From Methanomassiliicoccaceae archaeon UBA472 (GTDB taxonomy: Archaea; Thermoplasmatota; Thermoplasmata; Methanomassiliicoccales; UBA472): 23,618 bases of DNA. This document shows positions 7,144 to 14,322 of the stretch, in pieces (position 1 is the stretch's first letter; the number at the start of each line of letters is the position of its first letter). The notes beneath the pieces were generated by a model that saw only the letters and a list, made by a program, of their open reading frames with translations, did no database searches and was not told the origin of the DNA. The translations under genes were made by a program, and so were the position numbers. Location: assembly GCA_002497075.1 (NCBI GenBank), contig DAML01000018.1:1-23618 (forward strand), given 5' to 3'.

Positions 7144-8382
7144 TCACATCAAAGTGGTCTGGTTCTTCAGCTTGTAGTGCTTCAGCCCGAGGAACACCTC
7201 GTCCTCCTCCAGCACCTTCTTCGTTTCCGCCAGCGGAACGCCCAGGTCTATCTCCTTGGTCCGTCCCCCGCGTCCGAAGGAGCGCACCCGGGCGTGAATT
7301 ATGCCCATCATGTCCAGTTCGGAGATGAGGTCGGTGATCCTCCTCTGCGTCAACGGGCCCATGCCAAGGATGCGTGACGTTTCCTTGTACGTTTCGTAAA
7401 CATCCCCGGTGGTCAGCTTCTCCGTCCCCCGCTCCACGTTGGTGACTATGCACATGAGGACCAGCTTGGATTGCGTCGGCAGCGTCCGGATCGCCTCGCT
7501 CACGCAGTCCAGCTCCATCTTGTTCTTCGCTTTCAGAACGTGAAGCTCCTGCACCTTCTCCGAGTTGTCCCTTTCCGCTATCTCTCCGGCAATGCGCAGC
7601 AGGTCCAGGGCGCGCCGGGCGTCTCCGTGCTCCTGGGCGGCCAAGGCGGCGCACAACGGTATTACCGCTTCCTCGAGCACTCCCTCGTCAAAGGCTAGCG
7701 ACGACCGTTGCCGCAGGATGTCCTTCAGCTGGTCGGCGTTATAGGGCGGGAAGACCATCTTCTCTCCCTCCATTCTAGAGCGTACCCGGGGGTCCAGCAT
7801 CTCGGTGAAGAGCAGATCGTTGGAGATGCCTATTATCGATACTCGGGCCTTCTTCAGGTCGTCGTTTATCTTGGAAAGGTGATAGAGCACGTCGTCCCCG
7901 CTTTTGTACACCAGCTTGTCTATCTCGTCCAGGGCGATGATGATGACGTGGTTCTGCTCGTCCAGCTTGTCCCTCAGCATATTATAGACCTGCATTATGC
8001 TGAGCCCTGTGAACGGTATGCGCTGATCGAAGTCCTTGACGAACTGGTTGCCAATGTTCTGCAGAACACCGTAGGAGGTGTCCACCACCTCGCAGTTCAT
8101 GTAGATGAAGGTGACCTTCGCCTCATCGCCCCCGGCCTTCCTGATCTCGTTGCCGATGAACTTTACGCAGGCGGTCTTGCCCGTTCCTGTTTTGCCGAAG
8201 ATGAGGATGTTGCTAGGACGCTCGCCCTTCAGAGCGGTCACCAGCACCGACGCGAGGGAGTTGATCTCTTCCTGGCGGTGCGGCAGTACGTCCGGTATGT
8301 AAGAGGGGCGCAGGATCTCCCGGTTGTTCTTCTTGAAGATCTGCCTGCGGTCCATATGCTGAGTGAATATGTTGGATTCCAT
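7144..8382 (-). CDS. cdc6: Orc1/Cdc6 replication initiator AAA+ ATPase
   Basis: This 412-residue protein recognises replication origins and loads MCM. The AAA+ core shows Walker A GKTGTGKT (63-70), Walker B IIIALDEID (Asp152, Glu153), sensor 1 ISND (Asn188) and sensor 2 GDARRALD (253-260). The arginine-finger region is LDPRVRSRM (196-204). The C-terminal winged helix (about 295-395) includes GMGPLTQRRITDLISELDMMGII, used for DNA binding. It starts at ATG 8382 with GAGAGGGG a few bases upstream. Archaeal origins often lie near this gene, and an origin-box-like sequence is found about 1.6 kb away at 9989. Whether this is Orc1-1 or a paralogue cannot be told here. Confidence 0.95.
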   Translation of the reverse strand: MESNIFTQHMDRRQIFKKNNREILRPSYIPDVLPHRQEEINSLASVLVTALKGERPSNILIFGKTGTGKTACVKFIGNEIRKAGGDEAKVTFIYMNCEVVDTSYGVLQNIGNQFVKDFDQRIPFTGLSIMQVYNMLRDKLDEQNHVIIIALDEIDKLVYKSGDDVLYHLSKINDDLKKARVSIIGISNDLLFTEMLDPRVRSRMEGEKMVFPPYNADQLKDILRQRSSLAFDEGVLEEAVIPLCAALAAQEHGDARRALDLLRIAGEIAERDNSEKVQELHVLKAKNKMELDCVSEAIRTLPTQSKLVLMCIVTNVERGTEKLTTGDVYETYKETSRILGMGPLTQRRITDLISELDMMGIIHARVRSFGRGGRTKEIDLGVPLAETKKVLEEDEVFLGLKHYKLKNQTTLM

Positions 8383-8422
8383 GATGCCCCTCTCGACCCT
8401 CTCGAACGGATGAAGGTCATGC

Positions 8423-8492
8423 GAAGTAAGGAAAAGGACATTATGCGTCTATTTACTAGAACCTTACTTTTATCCCTTAACGGGGAAGTAAG
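8423..8492. repeat. Repeated octamer GAAGTAAG in the cdc6-hflX gap
   Basis: GAAGTAAG occurs at 8423-8430 and 8485-8492, and CCTTACTT, the exact inverse of AAGTAAGG at 8424-8431, occurs at 8462-8469. Another exact copy lies at 9973-9980, just before the origin-box-like element. The copies surround the likely cdc6 promoter, so they may be regulator or initiator sites. The gap 8383-8592 otherwise holds only the two divergent promoters. Confidence 0.45.
8467..8474 (-). promoter_or_regulatory. Possible TATA box of cdc6
   Basis: On the minus strand this reads GATAAAAG, predicting a start near 8444 and a leader of about 60 bases. A weaker alternative is TAGTAAATAG at 8449-8458. The element overlaps an inverted copy of the GAAGTAAG-type repeat, so binding there could control cdc6. 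Confidence 0.35.
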
Positions 8493-8530
8493 AAAGGGCG
8501 ATGTTTCCGTTCCAGATGACGCCCCCACCC

Positions 8531-8538
8531 CTTTATTT
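8531..8538 (+). promoter_or_regulatory. Possible TATA box of hflX
   Basis: CTTTATTT, predicting a transcription start near 8560 and a leader of about 33 bases containing GAGGCGGAGGGG just before ATG 8593. Confidence 0.4.
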
Positions 8539-8592
8539 CATATGGAACGCCTTTGGGGTCTGTTACCAAATAAGGTAAATGAGGCGGAGGGG

Positions 8593-9885
8593 ATGGGGGT
8601 GCGAGGGTCGCCTGCATTGAAGAAGGGTGCGTTGATAAGCCTGGACCGGGACACAGCAGAGATAGAGGAGCTTTGCCGGTCGGCGGACATAGATGTTATT
8701 TATGTAGTAATGCAGCGGCGCACCAGGCCCGATAAGACGTATTTCCTGGGACGGGGGAAGTTCAACGAGCTGAGGGATCTGCTGGTCGAAAGACCGGTTG
8801 ACGTGATGGTCATTAACGGCGAGCTCGATCCGCCCCAGCACTTCAATCTTGAGAACGGTCTGAAGGTGGAGTGCCTGGACAGGATCGCTGTCGTTCTCGA
8901 TATCTTCACCAGCAGGGCTGAGGGGCGTGAGTCGAAGCTGCAGGTTGAGCTCGCCCGTTTGCGTTATCAGGTGCCTTTGATGAGGGAATGGGTGCACAGC
9001 GCCAAGGCCGGCGAGCACCCTGGATTCCTGGGAGGCGGGGAGTACCAGGTGGATGTTTATTACAATGTGATCAGGCGCAGGATTGCTCAGATCGACGAGG
9101 AGCTGAGGTCCCTGGCCAGGGACGGGGACCTTCGAAGGGGGATGCGCCGCTTCAAGGGCTTCCGGACTGTGTGCCTGGCCGGATACACGAACGCCGGTAA
9201 GTCCTCCTTGATGAGGCGGTTGACCGGGGAGGAGGTCCTGGTGGCCGACAGGATGTTCTCTACGTTAGGTACCACTACCAGACGGGTCGGTTCCTCCAAG
9301 ATACTGCTGACCGACACGGTCGGATTTCTGAAGGACCTTCCCCACTTCATGGTCGAGTCGTTCAGGAACACCTTGCAGGATGTGTTCACCGCTGATCTCG
9401 TGGTGCTGGTCATTGATTCTTCGGAACCGCTGTTCAATGTAAGCTCCAAAGTTTTGGCAGTTCAGGACATCCTTGGAAAGGGTGTGCTGAACGGAAAGCT
9501 GCTGGTGGCATTGAACAAGATGGACCAGGACCCTGATCGTCTTACCGAGATGATCACCACTATTCATGATGTCCTCGATCCTCTATCGGTAATAGGTGTT
9601 TCGGCAGTAACAGGAGATGGGATAGAAGAGCTGCTGGAGGCTATGCAGTCCTTCTTCCGTCCTCCGGTCGTTGTTCGTTTTAAAGCCGAGAACGGAAAGA
9701 GAGCGGCGATCGAGATATCCAGGCTTTATGATGATTACTTCGTCGAGTCGGTCATCTATTCTGACATGGCTGAAGTTACGTTCAGATGTCATGAGGATGA
9801 TCTGGAGAAGGTGATGGACCGTTTGTATTCATTGCCTGGAATAAAGGACGTTTCAAGTGCAGTTGAGTCGAGATATAGTAGATAG
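8593..9885 (+). CDS. hflX: HflX family ribosome-associated GTPase
   Basis: This 430-residue GTPase binds the large ribosomal subunit and is linked to rescue or splitting of stalled ribosomes. The N-terminal HflX domain shows RPDKTYFLGRGKFNEL (45-60), GELDPPQHFNLE, DRIAVVLDIFTSRAEGRESKLQVELA and the glycine-rich HPGFLGGGE (142-150). The G domain has G1 GYTNAGKSS (197-205), the switch STLGTTTR, G3 DTVGF (241-245), G4 NKMD (308-311) and G5 SAVTGDG. A C-terminal domain of about 70 residues follows. I chose ATG 8593 from family length and the purine-rich site before it. The open frame continues upstream through cdc6, but that is antisense and not family-like. Codons seem more AT-rich than in neighbouring genes. 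Confidence 0.93.
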   Translation: MGVRGSPALKKGALISLDRDTAEIEELCRSADIDVIYVVMQRRTRPDKTYFLGRGKFNELRDLLVERPVDVMVINGELDPPQHFNLENGLKVECLDRIAVVLDIFTSRAEGRESKLQVELARLRYQVPLMREWVHSAKAGEHPGFLGGGEYQVDVYYNVIRRRIAQIDEELRSLARDGDLRRGMRRFKGFRTVCLAGYTNAGKSSLMRRLTGEEVLVADRMFSTLGTTTRRVGSSKILLTDTVGFLKDLPHFMVESFRNTLQDVFTADLVVLVIDSSEPLFNVSSKVLAVQDILGKGVLNGKLLVALNKMDQDPDRLTEMITTIHDVLDPLSVIGVSAVTGDGIEELLEAMQSFFRPPVVVRFKAENGKRAAIEISRLYDDYFVESVIYSDMAEVTFRCHEDDLEKVMDRLYSLPGIKDVSSAVESRYSR

Positions 9886-9888
9886 ATA

Positions 9889-9960
9889 ATCGATTTTTAT
9901 TGATTATATTATATATAGTATAAAACTATTAAAAAACGTCCTTCTTATCAAAAAATCGAT
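9889..9960. repeat. AT-rich segment bounded by a 10-base perfect inverted repeat
   Basis: ATCGATTTTT (9889-9898) and AAAAATCGAT (9951-9960) are exact inverse copies flanking 52 very AT-rich bases that include TATATTATATATAG and the small dyad ATAGT/ACTAT. This lies between the convergent ends of hflX and the next gene. It may be a bidirectional terminator or the easily melted part of an origin, given the box-like motif next to it. Confidence 0.5.
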
Positions 9961-9988
9961 CGGCCAGGGAACGAAGTAAGAAAAAACA

Positions 9989-10008
9989 TTCCATAGGAAA
10001 CGATGGGG
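9989..10008 (+). other. Origin recognition box (ORB)-like element, candidate oriC
   Basis: The sequence TTCCATAGGAAACGATGGGG matches the archaeal ORB pattern TTCCAGTGGAAAC followed by a G string at 11 of 13 core positions, as I recall the consensus. It lies beside a strongly AT-rich stretch (9886-9960) and about 1.6 kb from the start of orc1/cdc6. Only one strong copy is seen here; a weaker relative, CTGGAACGGAAAC, lies on the minus strand at about 8503-8515 in the cdc6 promoter region. Confidence 0.5.
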
Positions 10009-10015
10009 TCCCCCT

Positions 10016-10363
10016 CTATTTCACTCCCATATCTTTCTTCTTCTGAGCTAGAAGGGCATCATACCTCGCAGGAAGACGCCACGCAGTGTATTCGATATCG
10101 TCGAGAGACCTAACGAAGACCGCCTTGCTCTTCTCCTTAATCAGCACATCGAACTTCTTCATCCTCTGAATAATGGAGATAATCCAGATCACCCCGACGA
10201 TAAGAGCGATCACCCCGACGGCTCCGGCATAGAAGCCCCACCCTTTCAGATCGACCGCCCAATCCAAAGCGTCTGATATTCCTAAGAACAGAAGAGCAGC
10301 TCCTAACACGATCGTCAGGACCGAAAGCTCCAGACCCCTTTCCACGTTGAACGGCTTGGGCAT
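10016..10363 (-). CDS. Small membrane protein with two predicted helices, unknown function
   Basis: This 115-residue protein has two hydrophobic helices at about residues 12-32 and 42-65, joined by the short segment DALDWAVDLKGWG. A basic cytoplasmic tail of about 50 residues follows (QRMKKFDVLIKEKSKAVFVRSLDDIEYTAWRLPARYD). It resembles small membrane proteins of unknown function known in Thermoplasmata (possibly DUF3198-like, from memory and unverified). It starts at ATG 10363 with no clear ribosome site, and a weak TATA-like GAATAC lies about 26 bases upstream, so a leaderless mRNA is possible. It stops with TAG right beside the origin-box-like element. It is divergent from tiaS. The tail could bind a soluble partner, but nothing in the sequence shows which. 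Confidence 0.72.
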   Translation of the reverse strand: MPKPFNVERGLELSVLTIVLGAALLFLGISDALDWAVDLKGWGFYAGAVGVIALIVGVIWIISIIQRMKKFDVLIKEKSKAVFVRSLDDIEYTAWRLPARYDALLAQKKKDMGVK

Positions 10364-10415
10364 GATGGGGGAAATCGAAAATCCTAGTATTCAACGTTTC
10401 ACCTCAGTGAAAGTT

Positions 10416-10423
10416 ACTTTAAG
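10416..10423 (+). promoter_or_regulatory. TATA-like element of tiaS
   Basis: ACTTTAAG, centred about 28 bases before ATG 10448, so the transcript would be leaderless or have about three leader bases. Confidence 0.5.
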
Positions 10424-10447
10424 GCCCAACCCGCTCGCCGGAACAGC

Positions 10448-11755
10448 ATGTTCGTAGCCTTCGACGACACCGATTCTCTGGAATCGATGTGCACCACCTT
10501 CCTCGCCACCGAGATGATCAAGGCCCTCGGCGTGTACGACCTGATCGGCCCGCCTCGACTGGTAAGGCTGAATCCCGCGGTCCCCTGGAAGACCCGGGGG
10601 AACGGGGCGCTCTGCATACGCTTCGGCGTCGGCCGGGGGGAGTGCGATATGATCGGGGAGATAGATGGTGCCCCCGTTTACAGCTACAAGAGGATGTACG
10701 AGGAGGCCGACCGAGATCTCGTTCTGGATGTGGCGGAGAAGGTCGTCGGCAAGTGGTCCAGGACCACGGAGGACGCCAGTCCAGGACTGGTCGTTAGCGA
10801 GAAAAAGCCAGCTCAAAGCCTGTATTGGAACGCGGTCCGCCAGATCGTCCGGAAGGAGGACACCCTGCGGGAGCTGCAGCTCATCGGGGCCGACATGGTA
10901 GGCTGGGAAGGCGGCCGGGGGATCATCGGAGCGTCCGCGGCCATGGCCTGGAGGCCCCGTGATTATACTTACGAGATCATAACATACAGAGAGAAGGGGA
11001 GGTGGGGCTCTCCACGGTATCTGGACGACCTCTCGGTGAAGGAGATGGACCTCCGATACCCGAGCACCTTCAACAACTTCGACCACCATACGGGAAGGAG
11101 GGCGATATCGCCGCATACGCCCTGCCCGGTGCTCTTCGGCGTCAGAGGGGACGACCCCAAGGAGCTCATGGCCGCCGTCTTCAGCCTGCGCTCGGAACCA
11201 CCCGCCCGCTGGATCATGTTCCTCAGCAACCAGGGCACCGACGACCATCTTATCCGTCAAGAACCGAACCTGCCGGACCGCTCCTATGATTTCCTGGCCA
11301 CCGTGAGCGGACCGCCGCGCACCGTCGCTGGAGGCCACGTCATCTTCCAGGTCGACACATCGAAAGGGCGTCTGGACTGCGCGGCGTATGAGCCTACCAA
11401 GGAGTTCCGGGACGTCGTGCGAGGGCTGAGACCGGGCGACCGGCTTCGCCTCTTCGGCGAGCTCAGGGCGGAACCAAGGACGCTGAACGTGGAGAAGTTC
11501 CAGATCATCTCCGCCGCTCCCGAGCTAAGGAAAGTGGCCAACCCCCGCTGCCCGGTTTGCGGCGGTTCTACGAAGTCCGTTGGATCCGCGGGCGGTTACC
11601 GCTGCAAGAAGTGCGGGAAGAAGAACGACCTCGAGCCGACCAGGGAAGAGGTGACCAGGAACATCTCTCCAGGGTGGTTCGAACCGCCGGTGTGCGCCCG
11701 CCGCCACCTGGGGAAACCGCTCAAGCGCATGGGCCTGGAACGACATCAGCCGTAG
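10448..11755 (+). CDS. tiaS: tRNA(Ile2) 2-agmatinylcytidine synthetase
   Basis: TiaS attaches agmatine to C34 of the CAU-anticodon isoleucine tRNA so that it reads AUA codons; it is essential in archaea. The protein has 435 residues. The N-terminal signature FDDTDS (5-10) is followed by MCTTFLATEMI. The catalytic and kinase-like part includes NPAVPWKTRGNGA (42-54) and WEGGRGIIGASAAMAW (153-168). An OB fold follows (about 296-357, GHVIFQVDTSKGRLDCAAYEP). The C-terminal zinc ribbon has CPVC (Cys368, Cys371) and CKKC (Cys386, Cys389). All expected domains are present and the length is normal. ATG 10448 fits both the family and the TATA spacing. It is a single gene followed by its own downstream promoter for the thiolase. 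Confidence 0.96.
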   Translation: MFVAFDDTDSLESMCTTFLATEMIKALGVYDLIGPPRLVRLNPAVPWKTRGNGALCIRFGVGRGECDMIGEIDGAPVYSYKRMYEEADRDLVLDVAEKVVGKWSRTTEDASPGLVVSEKKPAQSLYWNAVRQIVRKEDTLRELQLIGADMVGWEGGRGIIGASAAMAWRPRDYTYEIITYREKGRWGSPRYLDDLSVKEMDLRYPSTFNNFDHHTGRRAISPHTPCPVLFGVRGDDPKELMAAVFSLRSEPPARWIMFLSNQGTDDHLIRQEPNLPDRSYDFLATVSGPPRTVAGGHVIFQVDTSKGRLDCAAYEPTKEFRDVVRGLRPGDRLRLFGELRAEPRTLNVEKFQIISAAPELRKVANPRCPVCGGSTKSVGSAGGYRCKKCGKKNDLEPTREEVTRNISPGWFEPPVCARRHLGKPLKRMGLERHQP

Positions 11756-11772
11756 GGCGTAATCGACATAGA

Positions 11773-11778
11773 TTTATA
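11773..11778 (+). promoter_or_regulatory. TATA box of the thiolase gene
   Basis: GATTTATACC, with core TTTATA at these positions, predicts a start near 11801 and a leader of about 34 bases that includes the ribosome site GGGGTGA at 11822-11828. Confidence 0.6.
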
Positions 11779-11834
11779 CCCCGTCGCTCTATGAGAAGAA
11801 AAACCCGACCAGCTGCCTGGCGGGGTGAAAGATC

Positions 11835-13010
11835 ATGCAGGAAGTCGTCATCATCAGTGCGGCAAGGACCGCCATAGGCAAGTTCAACGGGACCATCAAG
11901 GACGTGCCGGCCACACAGCTGGGCGCGACCGTCGTGAAGGAGGCGGTCAAACGCTCCGGTCTGCAGCCGGAGGACGTGGAGGAATGCCTGATGGGCAACG
12001 TTCTTTCGGCTTCGTTGGGACAGAACCCGGCAAGGCAGGCCGCCGTAGGCGCCGGACTGCCGTACGAGATCGGTTCCACCACGATCAACAAGGTCTGCGG
12101 TTCCGGTATGAAGGCGGTCATGCTGGCCGCCAACGCCATCAAGGCCGGCGAGTACCAGGTCATCGTGGCCGGGGGTATGGAGAACATGAACGCCGCCCCG
12201 TACCTTCTGAAGCAGGCCCGCTTCGGTTACCGACTGGGCGACAACAAGGTCGTGGACCACATGGTCCACGACGGGCTGTGGGACATATTCAACGACACGC
12301 ACATGGGCATAACCGCCGAGGTCGTGGCCGAAAGGTTCAACGTGACCAGGGAGCAGGCCGACCTACTCTCCTTCCAGTCGCACCAGAAAGCGCAAAGGGC
12401 GCAGTCCGAAGGGCGGTTCGACAAGGAGATAGTGCCTGTCGTCATCAAGGGAAGGAAGGGCGACACCGTTTTCGACAAGGACGAGGGCATTCGCCCCGAT
12501 ACCACGCCCGAAGCGCTCGCCAAGCTCTCACCGTCCTTCAAGAAGGATGGCGTGGTCACCGCCGGGAACGCCTCGCAGCTTAGCGACGGGGCTGCCGCCT
12601 TGGTCGTTTGTTCAAGGGATTTCGCCGAAACCAGGGGCATCAAGCCTCTGGCGGAGATCATGGGCTACGCCACCGGCGGAACCCGCCCGGAGTGGATCAT
12701 GGAGGCGCCCATCCCGGCGACCCGGAAACTTCTGGACAAGATGAACATGAAGATCGGCGATTTCGACCTGTTCGAGCACAACGAGGCGTTCGCCACCGCC
12801 TCCGTGGCAGTGCGCAAGGAGCTCGGCGTTCCGGAGGACCGCTTCAACGTGAACGGCGGGGCCATCGCCCTCGGGCACCCTATCGGCTGCTCCGGGGCCC
12901 GCGTTTTAACTTCCCTGATCTACGCACTGAAGGACAAGGGAAAGAGGACCGGAATGGCGACGCTCTGTCTAGGTGGCGGGAACGCGGTGTCCATGGCCAT
13001 CCGCGTCTAA
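11835..13010 (+). CDS. Acetyl-CoA acetyltransferase (bacterial-type thiolase II)
   Basis: This 391-residue enzyme reversibly condenses two acetyl-CoA to acetoacetyl-CoA. The nucleophile is Cys88 in NKVCGSGMKA, and the C-terminal half has NEAFA, GGAIALGHPIGCSGAR (His348) and LCLGGGNA (Cys378). These positions match the biosynthetic PhaA/AtoB thiolases almost exactly, as does the length. It is unlike the archaeal mevalonate thiolase, which normally works with HMG-CoA synthase and a DUF35 protein; neither is next to it. GGGGTGA lies six bases before ATG 11835. It may have come from bacteria. Its role could be the mevalonate pathway, ketone or butyrate metabolism, or beta-oxidation; the neighbours do not decide. 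Confidence 0.94.
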   Translation: MQEVVIISAARTAIGKFNGTIKDVPATQLGATVVKEAVKRSGLQPEDVEECLMGNVLSASLGQNPARQAAVGAGLPYEIGSTTINKVCGSGMKAVMLAANAIKAGEYQVIVAGGMENMNAAPYLLKQARFGYRLGDNKVVDHMVHDGLWDIFNDTHMGITAEVVAERFNVTREQADLLSFQSHQKAQRAQSEGRFDKEIVPVVIKGRKGDTVFDKDEGIRPDTTPEALAKLSPSFKKDGVVTAGNASQLSDGAAALVVCSRDFAETRGIKPLAEIMGYATGGTRPEWIMEAPIPATRKLLDKMNMKIGDFDLFEHNEAFATASVAVRKELGVPEDRFNVNGGAIALGHPIGCSGARVLTSLIYALKDKGKRTGMATLCLGGGNAVSMAIRV

Positions 13011-13027
13011 ACCCCTTTACCAATACA

Positions 13028-13035
13028 TTTTATAA
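13028..13035 (+). promoter_or_regulatory. TATA box of the M20 hydrolase gene
   Basis: TTTTATAA, centred about 31 bases before ATG 13063, giving a leader of about five bases. This spacing supports ATG 13063 over the in-frame TTG at 13051. Confidence 0.6.
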
Positions 13036-13062
13036 TGGCGATATCAATTATTGTCGATTCCA

Positions 13063-14313
13063 ATGCCCAGTCTGGAACAGTTGCTGGCTCAAGTAGGGTC
13101 CCACCGGGACGAGATGGTCGAGGCCCTCAGCGAGCTCATTAGGATACCGGCCATCGGTCCGGAGAGCGGAGGGAGCGGCGAGCTGGAAAGGTCACGCTAC
13201 CTCAGGGACATCCTGGACCACTCCAAGTTCGACGACGTGGAGATGTACGACGCCCTGGACGAGAGGGTCAGGCTGCGGCTCAGGCCGAACATCGTGGCCA
13301 AGAAGAAGGGAAGGTCGGACCAGACGGTCTGGATCGTGGCGCACATGGACACCGTCCCGCCGGGCGACCTCAACTCCTGGAACACGCCGCCGTTCTCACC
13401 GCGGCTGGTGGACGGCAAGCTGTACGGACTGGGGACCGAGGACAACGGCCAGGCGCTCATCGCCGGGCTTTTCGCCACTGAGACCTTAATGGGCATGGGC
13501 GTGGAGATGGAGCGCTCCCTCGGACTGGTCCTGGTGGCCGACGAGGAGATGGGCAACGAGCGCGGCATCAAGTTCCTGCTCAAGGAAGGCGTGTTCAAGC
13601 AGGGCGACATTATGTTCGTTCCTGACCACGGAACGCCCCGCGGGGACGAGGTGGAGATCGCCGAGAAGCATATACTCTGGCTGAAGTTCACCGTCACCGG
13701 AAAGCAGGTGCACGCCTCCCGTCCGGACCTGGGAACCAATGCCATGCGCGTCGGATCGGAGCTCATCGTTTTCCTTCAGGACTTCCTGCACCGCAAGTAC
13801 AACGGCCGCGACGAGCTGTTCACCCCGGACCGCTGCACTTTCGAACCAACGAAGCGTCTGCAGACGGTGGGGAACGTGAACACCATCCCCGGAGAGGACG
13901 TCTTCTACTTCGACTGCCGCATACTGCCGCAGTATGATATCGACGCGTTGCGCAGCGACATAACCGCCGTACTGGACATATTCGAGCAGAAGACCGGAAC
14001 CGAGATCAAGATGGAGACGGTGCAGGAGACCCGCAGCGGTCCGCCGTCGGACCTGGAAGGAGAGGGCATGAAGGCCCTGAAGTGGGCGGTGAAGCGTGTC
14101 AAGGGCATAGAGCCGAAGCCGGTCGGGATCGGCGGTGGCACCTGCGCCAACTTCTTCCGCCTGGCGGGAATGAACGCCTACGTCTGGCAGACCATCGAGG
14201 AGCTGGCGCACACGCCGAACGAGTATTGCGTCATCGACAATCTGGTCGAGGACACCAAGGTGTTCGCTGTGGTGCTCGCGGCGCTATGCTGCGGTAGCCA
14301 GTTCCAGGCCTGA
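13063..14313 (+). CDS. M20 family metallo-hydrolase (ArgE/DapE-like deacylase or peptidase)
   Basis: This 416-residue cytoplasmic zinc enzyme belongs to the M20 family, which cleaves amide bonds in N-acyl amino acids or small peptides. Metal and catalytic residues are visible: His94 and Asp96 in AHMDTV, Asp127 in GTEDNGQ, Glu161-Glu162 in ADEEMG, Asp188 in VPDHGTP and a late His in ELAHTPNEYC. The lid or dimerisation domain spans about 205-320 (LKFTVTGKQVHASRPDLGTNAM). The substrate is not clear: DapE, ArgE, LysK and dipeptidase functions are all possible, and no lysine or arginine pathway gene is nearby. It converges on ftsY with only nine bases between the stops. Confidence 0.88.
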   Translation: MPSLEQLLAQVGSHRDEMVEALSELIRIPAIGPESGGSGELERSRYLRDILDHSKFDDVEMYDALDERVRLRLRPNIVAKKKGRSDQTVWIVAHMDTVPPGDLNSWNTPPFSPRLVDGKLYGLGTEDNGQALIAGLFATETLMGMGVEMERSLGLVLVADEEMGNERGIKFLLKEGVFKQGDIMFVPDHGTPRGDEVEIAEKHILWLKFTVTGKQVHASRPDLGTNAMRVGSELIVFLQDFLHRKYNGRDELFTPDRCTFEPTKRLQTVGNVNTIPGEDVFYFDCRILPQYDIDALRSDITAVLDIFEQKTGTEIKMETVQETRSGPPSDLEGEGMKALKWAVKRVKGIEPKPVGIGGGTCANFFRLAGMNAYVWQTIEELAHTPNEYCVIDNLVEDTKVFAVVLAALCCGSQFQA

Positions 14314-14322
14314 AAAACCTCT

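Noticed and set aside
8502..8515. A second origin recognition box in the cdc6 promoter region (minus strand CTGGAACGGAAACA)
   Set aside because: It shares the GGAAAC half but only about 8 of 13 core positions and has no G string, so it was not listed as a separate feature.
7708..8592. An in-frame upstream extension of hflX of about 295 codons running through the cdc6 gene
   Set aside because: It is antisense to a well-supported cdc6, lacks HflX family character, and the family length fits the start at 8593.
10391..11338. A 315-codon open frame on the minus strand opposite tiaS
   Set aside because: It is a shadow of the GC-rich tiaS codons; its composition is low-complexity and no motif is visible.
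11825..12583. A 252-codon frame overlapping the thiolase in another frame
   Set aside because: It is Gly/Arg-rich shadow coding; the thiolase frame has all catalytic motifs.
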